DNA of 59,201 bases from Deinococcus frigens DSM 12807. GTDB lineage: Bacteria; Deinococcota; Deinococci; Deinococcales; Deinococcaceae. Below the pieces are notes generated by a model that did not search any database, was not told where the DNA came from, and saw only the letters and a program-made list of their open reading frames with translations. Of the stretch, positions 48,571 to 59,201 are shown one piece after another. The first letter of the stretch is position 1, and each line of letters begins with the position of its first letter. The DNA lies in NCBI RefSeq assembly GCF_000701425.1, contig NZ_JNIW01000023.1:1-59201 (forward strand), written 5' to 3'. Position numbers and translations under genes: made by a program.

Positions 48571-49281
48571 TCCCGCCGTCACCACGCCGTCCCGCACACT
48601 CAGGCGGTAGTGCGCCAGCGCCGCGACTTCTGGATCGTGGGTGATCAGCACCACGCGGCGGCCCTCGGCGGCGGCCCCGGTCAGCAGCGACAGCACCAGT
48701 TCGCCGGTCTTGCTGTCCAGGTTGCCCGTCGGCTCGTCGGCCAGCAGGATACCGGGATCGCGGGCCAGGGCGCGGGCAATCGCCACGCGCTGGGCCTCGC
48801 CGCCCGAGAGCTGGTTGGGCAGGTGTCCGGCGCGGTTTTCCAGGCCCACCAGCGCCAGCAATTCTCGCGCCCGCGCCCGGCGTTCTCTAGGCGGCAACCC
48901 CGCCAGCGTCAGCGGAAACTCCACGTTCTCCTGCGCGCTCAGGATGCTGACCAGATTGTGGTTCTGGAACACGAAGCCGTAGTGCGCCAGCCGGAAGTCG
49001 GCCCGCGCCGGTTCGGAGAGGGTGGTCAGGTTCACGTCGCCCACCCGGACATGCCCGGTGCTGGGCGTATCGAAGCCCGCCAGCAGATTCAGCAGCGTAC
49101 TCTTGCCGCTGCCCGACGGCCCCACCACCGCCGTCATCCCCGGCGGAAAGGTATGTGTGAAGGAGGCCAGCGCCCGCACCTGCCCCTCGCCGCTGGGATA
49201 GACGCGCGACAGGTTCTCGACGTGCAGGGGCGGGGTGTTGGAGGTCTGAACCTCAGTCTTCTGTGTGGTGGGCGCCGTCAT
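48568..49281 (-). CDS. ABC transporter ATP-binding protein, MacB/LolD type
   Basis: About 237 residues. Walker A is '[19 protein letters not shown]' near 48-66, the signature is '[19 protein letters not shown]' features near 148-166, Walker B is '[17 protein letters not shown]' near 171-187, and the H-loop is '[13 protein letters not shown]'. '[12 protein letters not shown]' is typical of the MacB/LolD/FtsE group. It powers the FtsX-type permease encoded just upstream; its ATG shares a base with that gene's stop (TGATG). The pair may export a peptide or lipoprotein. Confidence 0.94.
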   Translation of the reverse strand: MTAPTTQKTEVQTSNTPPLHVENLSRVYPSGEGQVRALASFTHTFPPGMTAVVGPSGSGKSTLLNLLAGFDTPSTGHVRVGDVNLTTLSEPARADFRLAHYGFVFQNHNLVSILSAQENVEFPLTLAGLPPRERRARARELLALVGLENRAGHLPNQLSGGEAQRVAIARALARDPGILLADEPTGNLDSKTGELVLSLLTGAAAEGRRVVLITHDPEVAALAHYRLSVRDGVVTAG

Positions 49282-50441
49282 CACACCCTCCCCAGCGCTT
49301 CGGTGATGTTCAGGCGGCTGGCGGTGCGGGCGGGCAGCAGGCCCGACACCAGGCCCAGAAACAGGCTGATCCCCAGCGCCAGCAGCACCAGCCGGGGCGT
49401 CAGTGCGGCGGCGTCGATGCCGGCCAGCTTCTGGGTGTACAGGTTGACGCCCCAGATGCCCACCAGGCCCACGATCACGCCGCCCACGCCGCCCACCAGC
49501 GACAGCAGCAGCGACTCGCTGAGGACCAGCGCCCGCACGAAACCGGGCCGCGCCCCGATGGCCCGCAGCGTGCCGAATTCGCGGGTGCGCTCGAAGACGC
49601 CCATCATCACCGTGTTCGCCACCGCCAGCCCGCCCACGATCAATGAGATCAAGGAGATGCCGAAGCGCACCGCGTCGCTGATCTTCAGCGCCCGTTCCAC
49701 GAAGCTCAGAAAGTCCGACTGGGTGGACGCTTCCAGATCCAGTTTTTCAGACAGCGAGGTGGCCACCTCGCGCGCCTGACGGGGATTGTCCAGCTTGACG
49801 GCCACCAGCGAGACGCGGCCCTCTGCGCCCTCCGACTTTTGCAGGGTCTTTAGCGGCAAAAAGATGAAATTGTCTACCAGCCCGGATTCGGGGGCCAGCA
49901 CGCCCACCACCTGCGCCTTGTTGCGGCGGTTAAGGTTGAGGGTGCTGCCCACCTTGAGGTTCAGGTTCTGCGCCGCCTTTGCCCCCAGCACGGCCACGCC
50001 CTGCCCCTCGTCGGCGGGTGTGAAGCCCCGGCCCTGCGCCGCCGACAAATTGGGAAACACCGCCCCGATGCCCTGCGCGGCGGGCAGGCCATACAGCACG
50101 ACGCTCTGCGACACGTCCAGGCTGCCGCGAATGGTCATGACCACCGGGGTCACGGTCTTGATGCCCAGCTCCGGGGCCAGCGCCTGGATGTCGGCCACGG
50201 CCCTGTCGGGCAGGTTGGGCTGCGGCGCGAAGCCCTGCGTGAAGCCGCTTAAGCTCACCTGAATATCCGGCCCGATGCCGCCGAGCTGCTCCACGAAGAC
50301 CTTGCGGATGCCCTCGCCCAGCGACAGGAAAATCACCATGCTGGCCACCGCCACCGTGATGCCCAGCGCGGTCAGGCCGGTCCGCACCCGCCGCCGCGTC
50401 AGCCCGCGCCAGGCCAGCCCCCACAAATCCGTCCATTTCAT
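49281..50441 (-). CDS. FtsX/MacB-type ABC permease
   Basis: The 386-residue permease has one N-terminal helix ('[20 protein letters not shown]'), a large extracytoplasmic MacB_PCD domain (about 50-260) and three C-terminal helices ('[20 protein letters not shown]', '[20 protein letters not shown]', '[20 protein letters not shown]'). '[20 protein letters not shown]' and '[16 protein letters not shown]' are standard FtsX-family blocks. MacB-type transporters move substrates across the envelope by mechanotransmission. ATG 50441 is chosen over a non-canonical extension. No MacA gene is adjacent. Confidence 0.92.
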   Translation of the reverse strand: MKWTDLWGLAWRGLTRRRVRTGLTALGITVAVASMVIFLSLGEGIRKVFVEQLGGIGPDIQVSLSGFTQGFAPQPNLPDRAVADIQALAPELGIKTVTPVVMTIRGSLDVSQSVVLYGLPAAQGIGAVFPNLSAAQGRGFTPADEGQGVAVLGAKAAQNLNLKVGSTLNLNRRNKAQVVGVLAPESGLVDNFIFLPLKTLQKSEGAEGRVSLVAVKLDNPRQAREVATSLSEKLDLEASTQSDFLSFVERALKISDAVRFGISLISLIVGGLAVANTVMMGVFERTREFGTLRAIGARPGFVRALVLSESLLLSLVGGVGGVIVGLVGIWGVNLYTQKLAGIDAAALTPRLVLLALGISLFLGLVSGLLPARTASRLNITEALGRV

Positions 50442-50520
50442 TGCGCTCAGGCTACCGCCCAGACGCTGGGGCAGATGGTACGCGCGGCGCAGGTAGGGGG
50501 CCGGGGCCGGGTCACGCAGA

Positions 50521-50576
50521 CACAATTACGCAGGCACGATCACGCAGGCACGATCACACAGGCACGATCACACAGG
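50521..50576. repeat. 14-bp tandem repeats upstream of the permease gene
   Basis: Four consecutive copies of a unit close to CACGATCACGCAGG, with a partial copy on each side. They lie between the divergent permease and dacB genes. They are too short and unspaced for a CRISPR array. Confidence 0.75.
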
Positions 50577-50717
50577 CACAGTTCTCTCCGTGCTGGACAG
50601 ACAGAACGCCTAAAAAGAGCTTGAGGCGTGTGACCGCATAGCCCATCAGCCCCCCGAATAGAGGGCCGGAAAGCGCCGCCGCGTGGGCGCAGCGTATCCG
50701 TCCGCTCCCCCCTCCGC

Positions 50718-50723
50718 TATCCT
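50718..50723 (+). promoter_or_regulatory. -10 box for dacB
   Basis: TATCCT ends 6 nt before the ATG at 50730; no ribosome site. Confidence 0.5.
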
Positions 50724-50729
50724 GCCCTG

Positions 50730-52154
50730 ATGCGCCGCCTCCTGCCCGTGCTGTGCCTGCTGCTGTGCGTGGGCGGCGCGCCATTTCCAGCAGCGCAGAC
50801 CCCAGCAACATCAGATTCAGCGCCGCCCGCCGACCTGACCCCACACCGCGAACCCGGCCTGAGCGCGGGCGTGCAGCGGGTCCTGCGCGGCCTGCCCCCC
50901 GGCGTGCGCGTGGGCGTGCTGGTGCAGGATTTGCAGACGGGCCGGGTGCTGCAAACGCGGCGGCCCGACACCCCGTTGATCCCCGCCAGCGCCAATAAAC
51001 TGGTGGTAGGCGCGGCGGTGCTCAACGAGCGCGGCGGCGCGGACGGCTGGTGGAGTACCGAGTTGACCGTGCCCGCCGCGCAGGTGGGGCAGGCCAGCGT
51101 CAAGGCCGTGACCCTGCGCGGCAGCGGCGATTCCAGCCTGGGCGTGTCGGACGGCGAGTACAGCCTGCGCGCCCTGGCAAAACAGGCCTATGCGCGCGGC
51201 CTGCGCGCCGTGGGGCAGGTGCGGCTGGACAACGCCCGGCTGGATTCGGCCACCTGGAAGGACGCGCCCATCGGCGTGCCCATGACCGCCCTGCGCCTCG
51301 CGGAGTGGCACGGCGCGCCGCCGCTGAGCCAGGAAACGGCGCACCAGCGGCTGGGAGCCGTGTTGATCGGCGAACTGCGCCGCGCCGGAATCAGGGTGAT
51401 CTCCGAACAGGTGGGGGAGGCGGCCCCCTTCAGCCCTTACCTCCCGCCTGCCCGAACCGGCGAGCGCGGCCAGCCCTTGCCCCCTGATCCGGTCATCCCC
51501 GTGACCCGCCGCCCCGAACAGGGGATCGCCAGCGTGCGGAGTGCGTCCCCCGCGAAGCTGCTGGCCGCCACCCTGCGCCCCAGCGACAACCTCAGGGCCG
51601 AGGAACTGCTGGCGGCGCTGGCCCTGCGCCCTGCTGCAAACGGCACGCTGGCGGGCGGACTGGCCCGCGAACGGGCGTTTCTGGGCCGTATCGGCGTGGA
51701 CCTTAGCGGCGTGGTGCTGGCCGACGGCAGCGGCCTGAGCCGCCAGAACCGCATGACCCCGCGCTCCCTGGTGGACCTGCTGCACGTGATGTATGACCTG
51801 CCGTATCCCCTGTCCGGTACGCCTGCCGAGAGTTCTGGCCTCCCCGCCCAGCTCTACCGCCAGCGCCAGAACGCCTTTGCCGAGGCACTGCCCCGGGGCG
51901 GCACGGGTGAAAATGTTCCGGCCCACGACGGGCGCGGCGGCACGCTGGCGCGGCGCTTCACGGGCACGGGGCTGGACGTGCGGGCCAAGACCGGCACCCT
52001 GCCCGGCGTCAGCAGTCTGGCCGGGTACGTCACGGGAAAAAGCGGTCACACCCTGGCCTTCGCGCTGATGATGAACGGCCCGCTGGACAGCCCGATCCTG
52101 ACCCTGCGCGCCCTGCTGGACGAAACGGTGGCCGTGCTGGCGGCAGAGAACTGA
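50730..52154 (+). CDS. dacB: D-alanyl-D-alanine carboxypeptidase/endopeptidase (PBP4, DacB type)
   Basis: The 474-residue penicillin-binding protein has a signal peptide ('[20 protein letters not shown]') and acts on peptidoglycan outside the membrane. The active-site SxxK is S87-K90 in '[18 protein letters not shown]'; the second motif is in '[16 protein letters not shown]' and KTG in '[19 protein letters not shown]'. An inserted domain between SxxK and the second motif is the PBP4 mark. In the cell it trims or opens cross-links. It is leaderless-type and followed closely by the DUF2089 gene. Confidence 0.94.
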   Translation: MRRLLPVLCLLLCVGGAPFPAAQTPATSDSAPPADLTPHREPGLSAGVQRVLRGLPPGVRVGVLVQDLQTGRVLQTRRPDTPLIPASANKLVVGAAVLNERGGADGWWSTELTVPAAQVGQASVKAVTLRGSGDSSLGVSDGEYSLRALAKQAYARGLRAVGQVRLDNARLDSATWKDAPIGVPMTALRLAEWHGAPPLSQETAHQRLGAVLIGELRRAGIRVISEQVGEAAPFSPYLPPARTGERGQPLPPDPVIPVTRRPEQGIASVRSASPAKLLAATLRPSDNLRAEELLAALALRPAANGTLAGGLARERAFLGRIGVDLSGVVLADGSGLSRQNRMTPRSLVDLLHVMYDLPYPLSGTPAESSGLPAQLYRQRQNAFAEALPRGGTGENVPAHDGRGGTLARRFTGTGLDVRAKTGTLPGVSSLAGYVTGKSGHTLAFALMMNGPLDSPILTLRALLDETVAVLAAEN

Positions 52155-52164
52155 GGGGGGCGGG

Positions 52165-52170
52165 TAAACT
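52165..52170 (+). promoter_or_regulatory. -10 box for the DUF2089 gene
   Basis: TAAACT ends 7 nt before the ATG at 52178, in the 23-nt gap after dacB. Confidence 0.45.
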
Positions 52171-52177
52171 GAACCCC

Positions 52178-52531
52178 ATGCGTCCCCTGCCCCTGCCTTT
52201 TCCCGACGAGACCGAAGCGCCGCACGTCACCGAACTGCGTTTCGCGGGCAGCGGCGTGACGGTGCGCGGGGCCTTCGAGCTGAACGAGTTCGCCACCCTG
52301 ACCCCGGACAACCTGGAATTTCTGCGCCTGTACATCCGGGTACGCGGCAACCTCAAGGAAGTGGAGCGTGTGCTGGGCGTTAGCTACCCCACCGTACGCG
52401 CCCGATTCGACACCCTGCTGCGCGCCATCGGTTACGAACCCGAGCTGGCCGATCCCCAGGCCGAGATTTTAAGCAGCCTGGAACGCGGCGAGATCACCCC
52501 GGACGAGGCGGCCAGGAAGCTGCGGCGCTAG
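52178..52531 (+). CDS. DUF2089-type small regulator
   Basis: The 117-residue product has the DUF2089 core: 'GAFELNEFATLTPDNLEFLR', 'LYIRVRGNLKEVERVLGVSY' and 'PTVRARFDTLLRAIGYEPEL', a helix-turn-helix-like stretch in which 'GVSYPTVRARFDTLL' would be the recognition part. The family's N-terminal zinc ribbon (two CxxC) is missing, replaced by 'TELRFAGSGVTV'. The C-terminal 'ILSSLERGEITPDEAARKL' is a SHOCT-like helix pair. It probably binds DNA; targets unknown. Confidence 0.82.
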   Translation: MRPLPLPFPDETEAPHVTELRFAGSGVTVRGAFELNEFATLTPDNLEFLRLYIRVRGNLKEVERVLGVSYPTVRARFDTLLRAIGYEPELADPQAEILSSLERGEITPDEAARKLRR

Positions 52532-52540
52532 CTGGCCAAG

Positions 52541-53041
52541 TTAACCGGGCAGGGCGTCCCAGACGATTCGCACCTCGCGCAATTGCCCCTCGGTCTTCTC
52601 GCCCGCCTCCTGTCCGCCCTGGCGCAGATACCACCCCCGCGTGGGGTTGGCGTCCAGGACCCACAGGGCCAGATTCTGCACCCCGCCCGCCTGCAAGGTC
52701 CACAGCATCTCCCCGAACAGCGCCCGCCCCAGCCCCTGGCCCTGTGCCGATTTCAGCGCATACAGCGTCATCAGTTCGGCGTCGTAGCCAGGATGGTCAC
52801 GGGCCGGGCCTGCGGAGGCGAAGGCCACCACGTTCCCATCCTGCCCGGCCACCAGCACGGTTTCCAACTCTTGCGAGATAGTCCGCTGCCAGTTCGCCTC
52901 GCGCCGCTGCCGCGCTTCCTCGTTCGTCATGCGGTCCAGAAAGTCTTCTGGCATCAGGCCCGCGTAGGTTTCGCGCCAACTGGTGGTGTGAATACGGGCG
53001 ATGGCCGGAGCATCAGCGCGGGTGGCGGGGCGGATGGTCAT
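52541..53041 (-). CDS. GNAT-family N-acetyltransferase
   Basis: The 166-residue protein has the GNAT fold: 'MTIRPATRADAPAIARIHTT' at the start, 'VAGQDGNVVAFASAGPARD' and the acetyl-CoA loop 'LYALKSAQGQGLGRALFGE' (Q-x-x-G-x-G) near 92-110, then 'LALWVLDANPTRGWYLRQGG'. This is the common single-domain type; the acceptor cannot be told. A TACCCT box lies 5 nt before the ATG. It is convergent with the DUF2089 gene. Confidence 0.9.
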   Translation of the reverse strand: MTIRPATRADAPAIARIHTTSWRETYAGLMPEDFLDRMTNEEARQRREANWQRTISQELETVLVAGQDGNVVAFASAGPARDHPGYDAELMTLYALKSAQGQGLGRALFGEMLWTLQAGGVQNLALWVLDANPTRGWYLRQGGQEAGEKTEGQLREVRIVWDALPG

Positions 53042-53046
53042 GTCAC

Positions 53047-53052
53047 AGGGTA
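53047..53052 (-). promoter_or_regulatory. -10 box for the GNAT gene
   Basis: TACCCT on the minus strand ends 5 nt before the ATG at 53041. Confidence 0.4.
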
Positions 53053-53105
53053 AGCGATCTGGTTTCGTGCGGCCTGCACTCGTTGCGCTTTGATTGCCTC
53101 CCCGT

Positions 53106-54089
53106 TCACCACAAGTCCTGAACCTGTGGCCGGATCAGGCGGTCATACACGTCTGCCACGCCGCGCATGGTGTCCTCGCTCAGCGGCGGCAGATCGGCGG
53201 CGCGGGCGTTGGCCTCGGCCTGGGCGGCGTTCCTGGCCCCTGGAATGGCGCAGCTCACCTCGGGGAACATCAGAATCCAGCGCAGGGCGAATTCGGCCAG
53301 CGTCATGTTCTTAGGCACGAGCGGGCGCAGCGCGTCTACCGCTTGAAGGCCCGTTTCAAAGTCCACGCCGGAAAAGGTTTCGCCCTTATCGAACGCCTCG
53401 CCGTGCCGGTTGAAATTGCGGTGATCATCGGGCGCAAAACTGCTCTGAGCGGTCATCTTGCCGGTCAGCAGACCACTCGCCAGCGGCACACGGGCCAGGA
53501 TGCCCACGCCCCCCTCGCGCGCCGCCGCAAAAAACTGCTCGGCGGGCTTGAAGCGGAAGGCGTTGAAGATGATCTGTACGGTGGATACGTTGGGGTGCCC
53601 TATGGCGGTCAACGCCTCGTCTACCGTCTCCACGCTGACGCCGTAGGCCCGCAGCAGTCCTTCCTTCACAAAGTCGTCCAGCACGCCGAAGACTTCATCG
53701 CGCTCGTACACCTCCGGCGGCGGGCAGTGGAGCTGGAGGAGGTCAAGGGTGTCGGCCTCCAGATTCTGCAAGCTGCGCTCGATGAAGCCGCGCAGATTTT
53801 CCCGGTTGTAACCGCCCGCTGTGTGTGGATCCAGGCGGCGTCCGGCCTTGGTTGCCACGTAGAAGGCTTCCGGGCGCTCGCGCCGCAGCCGGGCGATCAG
53901 GCGTTCGCTGCGCCCGTCGCCGTATACGTCGGCGGTATCGAAGAAATTGATCCCCAAATCCAGGGCACGGTGCAGAGCGCTCATGGCGTCGGCCTCGCTG
54001 ACCTCGCCCCAGGTGCCGCCGATGGCCCACGCCCCGAAGCTGATGCTGGACACGTCGTAGCCGGCCTTGCCGAGTTGCCTGTATTGCAT
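53106..54089 (-). CDS. Aldo/keto reductase
   Basis: The 327-residue TIM-barrel oxidoreductase uses NADPH. The catalytic tetrad is visible: D and Y in '[17 protein letters not shown]' near 50-66, K in '[13 protein letters not shown]' and H in '[14 protein letters not shown]'. '[19 protein letters not shown]' near 290-308 is the cofactor-binding block. The closest general type is the AKR11/general stress reductases that act on small aldehydes; substrate unknown. TATAAC lies 6 nt before the ATG. It is divergent from dnaE. Confidence 0.92.
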   Translation of the reverse strand: MQYRQLGKAGYDVSSISFGAWAIGGTWGEVSEADAMSALHRALDLGINFFDTADVYGDGRSERLIARLRRERPEAFYVATKAGRRLDPHTAGGYNRENLRGFIERSLQNLEADTLDLLQLHCPPPEVYERDEVFGVLDDFVKEGLLRAYGVSVETVDEALTAIGHPNVSTVQIIFNAFRFKPAEQFFAAAREGGVGILARVPLASGLLTGKMTAQSSFAPDDHRNFNRHGEAFDKGETFSGVDFETGLQAVDALRPLVPKNMTLAEFALRWILMFPEVSCAIPGARNAAQAEANARAADLPPLSEDTMRGVADVYDRLIRPQVQDLW

Positions 54090-54095
54090 GGAGCG

Positions 54096-54101
54096 GTTAT
54101 A
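54096..54101 (-). promoter_or_regulatory. -10 box for the aldo/keto reductase gene
   Basis: TATAAC on the minus strand ends 6 nt before the ATG at 54089; the last base differs from the TANNNT pattern. Confidence 0.35.
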
Positions 54102-54256
54102 GCGCGGGGCGAAGAAGGCAGGGAATGGTCAGCAATTAGAGTGACCTCATCGAAAGGCTGTTCAGAGTTGATCGTGGCAGCGAAAATTCAGCCGCGACAG
54201 ACAGGTCATAGCCCGTCAACCCCTCCCCGTCACTGAAACCCACCCCCGCCCCGGCC

Positions 54257-54262
54257 TATCCT
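54257..54262 (+). promoter_or_regulatory. -10 box for dnaE
   Basis: TATCCT ends 6 nt before the dnaE ATG at 54269; no ribosome site. Confidence 0.5.
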
Positions 54263-54268
54263 TGACCC

Positions 54269-58570
<4,302 letters not shown>

Positions 58571-58593
58571 CTGCCTCGTTAAATGGAGAAGAA

Positions 58594-58890
58594 GTGGATT
58601 CGACAGTTTTAATAGCAATTGTGGGATTACTTGGCGTTCTTCTCGGTGCCCTAATTAATTTGGTTCAGAGCTTAGTGTCAAACCACTACGCTTTGAAAAG
58701 AGAGCTAGCCCAGTGGAACAGAGAGGATAAGAATAAGGAGGTAGGTTTAATTCTTGAAAAAGAAAATAAACGCGAAGAGAAAGTCGCCATAGCTTTGATT
58801 AGATCACTATCCGCAATGTCCGAATTTCAGCAAACGTATTATCGATACGATGAGCTGGAGAAAGTTGAGGGGTTAGAGCTGGCGGCCTGA
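58594..58890 (+). CDS. AT-rich membrane-anchored coiled-coil protein, probably truncated by the IS
   Basis: The 98-residue product has one N-terminal hydrophobic helix ('VLIAIVGLLGVLLGALINLV') and then a charged coiled-coil-like stretch ('YALKRELAQWNREDKNKEVG', 'LILEKENKREEKVAIALIRS'). I do not recognise it. GTG 58594 follows GGAGAA. It is clearly lower in GC than dnaE, from which it is 23 nt away. Its stop lies 6 nt from the stop of the IS4-type transposase on the other strand, so the last few codons are likely IS-end sequence and the native C-terminus is lost. Confidence 0.55.
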   Translation: MDSTVLIAIVGLLGVLLGALINLVQSLVSNHYALKRELAQWNREDKNKEVGLILEKENKREEKVAIALIRSLSAMSEFQQTYYRYDELEKVEGLELAA

Positions 58891-58896
58891 CAAATT

Positions 58897-59201
58897 TTAT
58901 GAGGGCGGACGGAAAACGAGCTGCCAGCCAACTTCAAGGGTGGTTTGAGGAGAGGCATGAGGGCGTTTCCGATGGCCCAGTGGCTCAGGGTCAGGCCCAC
59001 CCTGGAGCGTCAGGCGAGAGAAGATTGCCTGACCACGGCTCAGCGCGTAATGAACCGCCCGGAGACCGATCTTGAGGTAGCTCAGCGCCCGCCGCCAGTG
59101 GGGATCGACGTGTCGTCGATCCCCACGCTGGACCACCTCTATGCCTTCGGACACGAGCAGCAAGATCGCTACAGCCAGCACTGTCACCAACCGTTCAAGA
59201 C
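58897..59201 (-). CDS. IS4-type transposase, C-terminal part (runs off right edge)
   Basis: The frame enters from the right edge and ends in TAA at 58899-58897; 100 residues are visible. '[20 protein letters not shown]' at the visible start and '[20 protein letters not shown]' are typical of the helical C-terminus that follows the last catalytic Glu in Deinococcus IS4-family transposases. No catalytic residue is in the window. The element's terminal inverted repeat should lie within about 58870-58896. Family call is by pattern. Confidence 0.7.
   Translation of the reverse strand, partial: LERLVTVLAVAILLLVSEGIEVVQRGDRRHVDPHWRRALSYLKIGLRAVHYALSRGQAIFSRLTLQGGPDPEPLGHRKRPHASPQTTLEVGWQLVFRPPS

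Overview
The window reads as a chromosomal segment of a Deinococcus (phylum Deinococcota). Most of it is about 65-70% GC, and the gene set matches that genus: a PyrR-controlled pyr operon, cdaA-cdaR, yqeK-LCP-rsfS, rsmD-coaD, trpS-scpA, an alkylation-repair operon, and a DnaE with a long linker. Many start codons have no Shine-Dalgarno sequence but a TANNNT box 5-10 nt upstream, the leaderless-mRNA layout known from Deinococcus. I cannot assign a species.

Layout. Both ends run off inside insertion sequences: an IS630-type transposase N-terminus on the left (1-287) and an IS4-type transposase C-terminus on the right (58897-59201). Positions 300-5100 are accessory: an AT-rich membrane-protein gene split by one in-frame amber codon, an AbrB-type regulator, and a single-chain Type IIG/ISP-like restriction-modification enzyme. 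From 5.2 to 9.1 kb lies a minus-strand pyr operon (leader peptide, pyrR, pyrB, a lipoprotein, a DUF3995 membrane protein, pyrC) with a near-complete PyrR attenuator. From 9.2 to 19.5 kb are mixed housekeeping and unknown genes: a PSD-like protein, an orphan solute-binding protein, an App1 phosphatase, an acyl-CoA dehydrogenase, holB, a metallophosphoesterase and a SIS isomerase. tRNA-Arg(CCG) is at 19.7 kb. From 19.8 to 34.4 kb are core genes: a PpiD-like chaperone, trpS, scpA, cdaA/cdaR, yqeK/LCP/rsfS, rsmD/coaD, prmC/alr. From 34.4 to 42.7 kb are a secreted beta-rich protein, an APH kinase, trpF, a compact cluster of DnaA boxes between convergent genes, and a WYL regulator-VOC-AlkA-metalloenzyme operon. 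From 42.7 to 50.4 kb are a dipeptide-type ABC transporter (dppA-B-C), a Pnkp-type polynucleotide kinase/phosphatase without its ligase domain, and a MacB/LolD-like exporter. From 50.7 to 58.6 kb are dacB, small regulators and dnaE, followed by an AT-rich ORF next to the right-hand IS.

How the genes work together. The pyr operon makes UMP precursors and is likely shut down by PyrR when UMP is high. cdaA/cdaR, the LCP protein, alr and dacB all bear on the cell envelope. holB, dnaE and the DnaA-box cluster bear on replication. alkA, the Pnkp-like enzyme and the WYL regulator bear on nucleic-acid repair. The restriction enzyme and transposases are accessory DNA.

The items most worth a second look are the pyr leader (PyrR box, leader peptide and terminator in 140 nt), the DnaA-box cluster far from dnaA, low-GC blocks inside dnaE and inside the specificity domain of the restriction enzyme, the ligase-less Pnkp, the amber-split membrane gene, and short tandem repeats sitting on gene boundaries.
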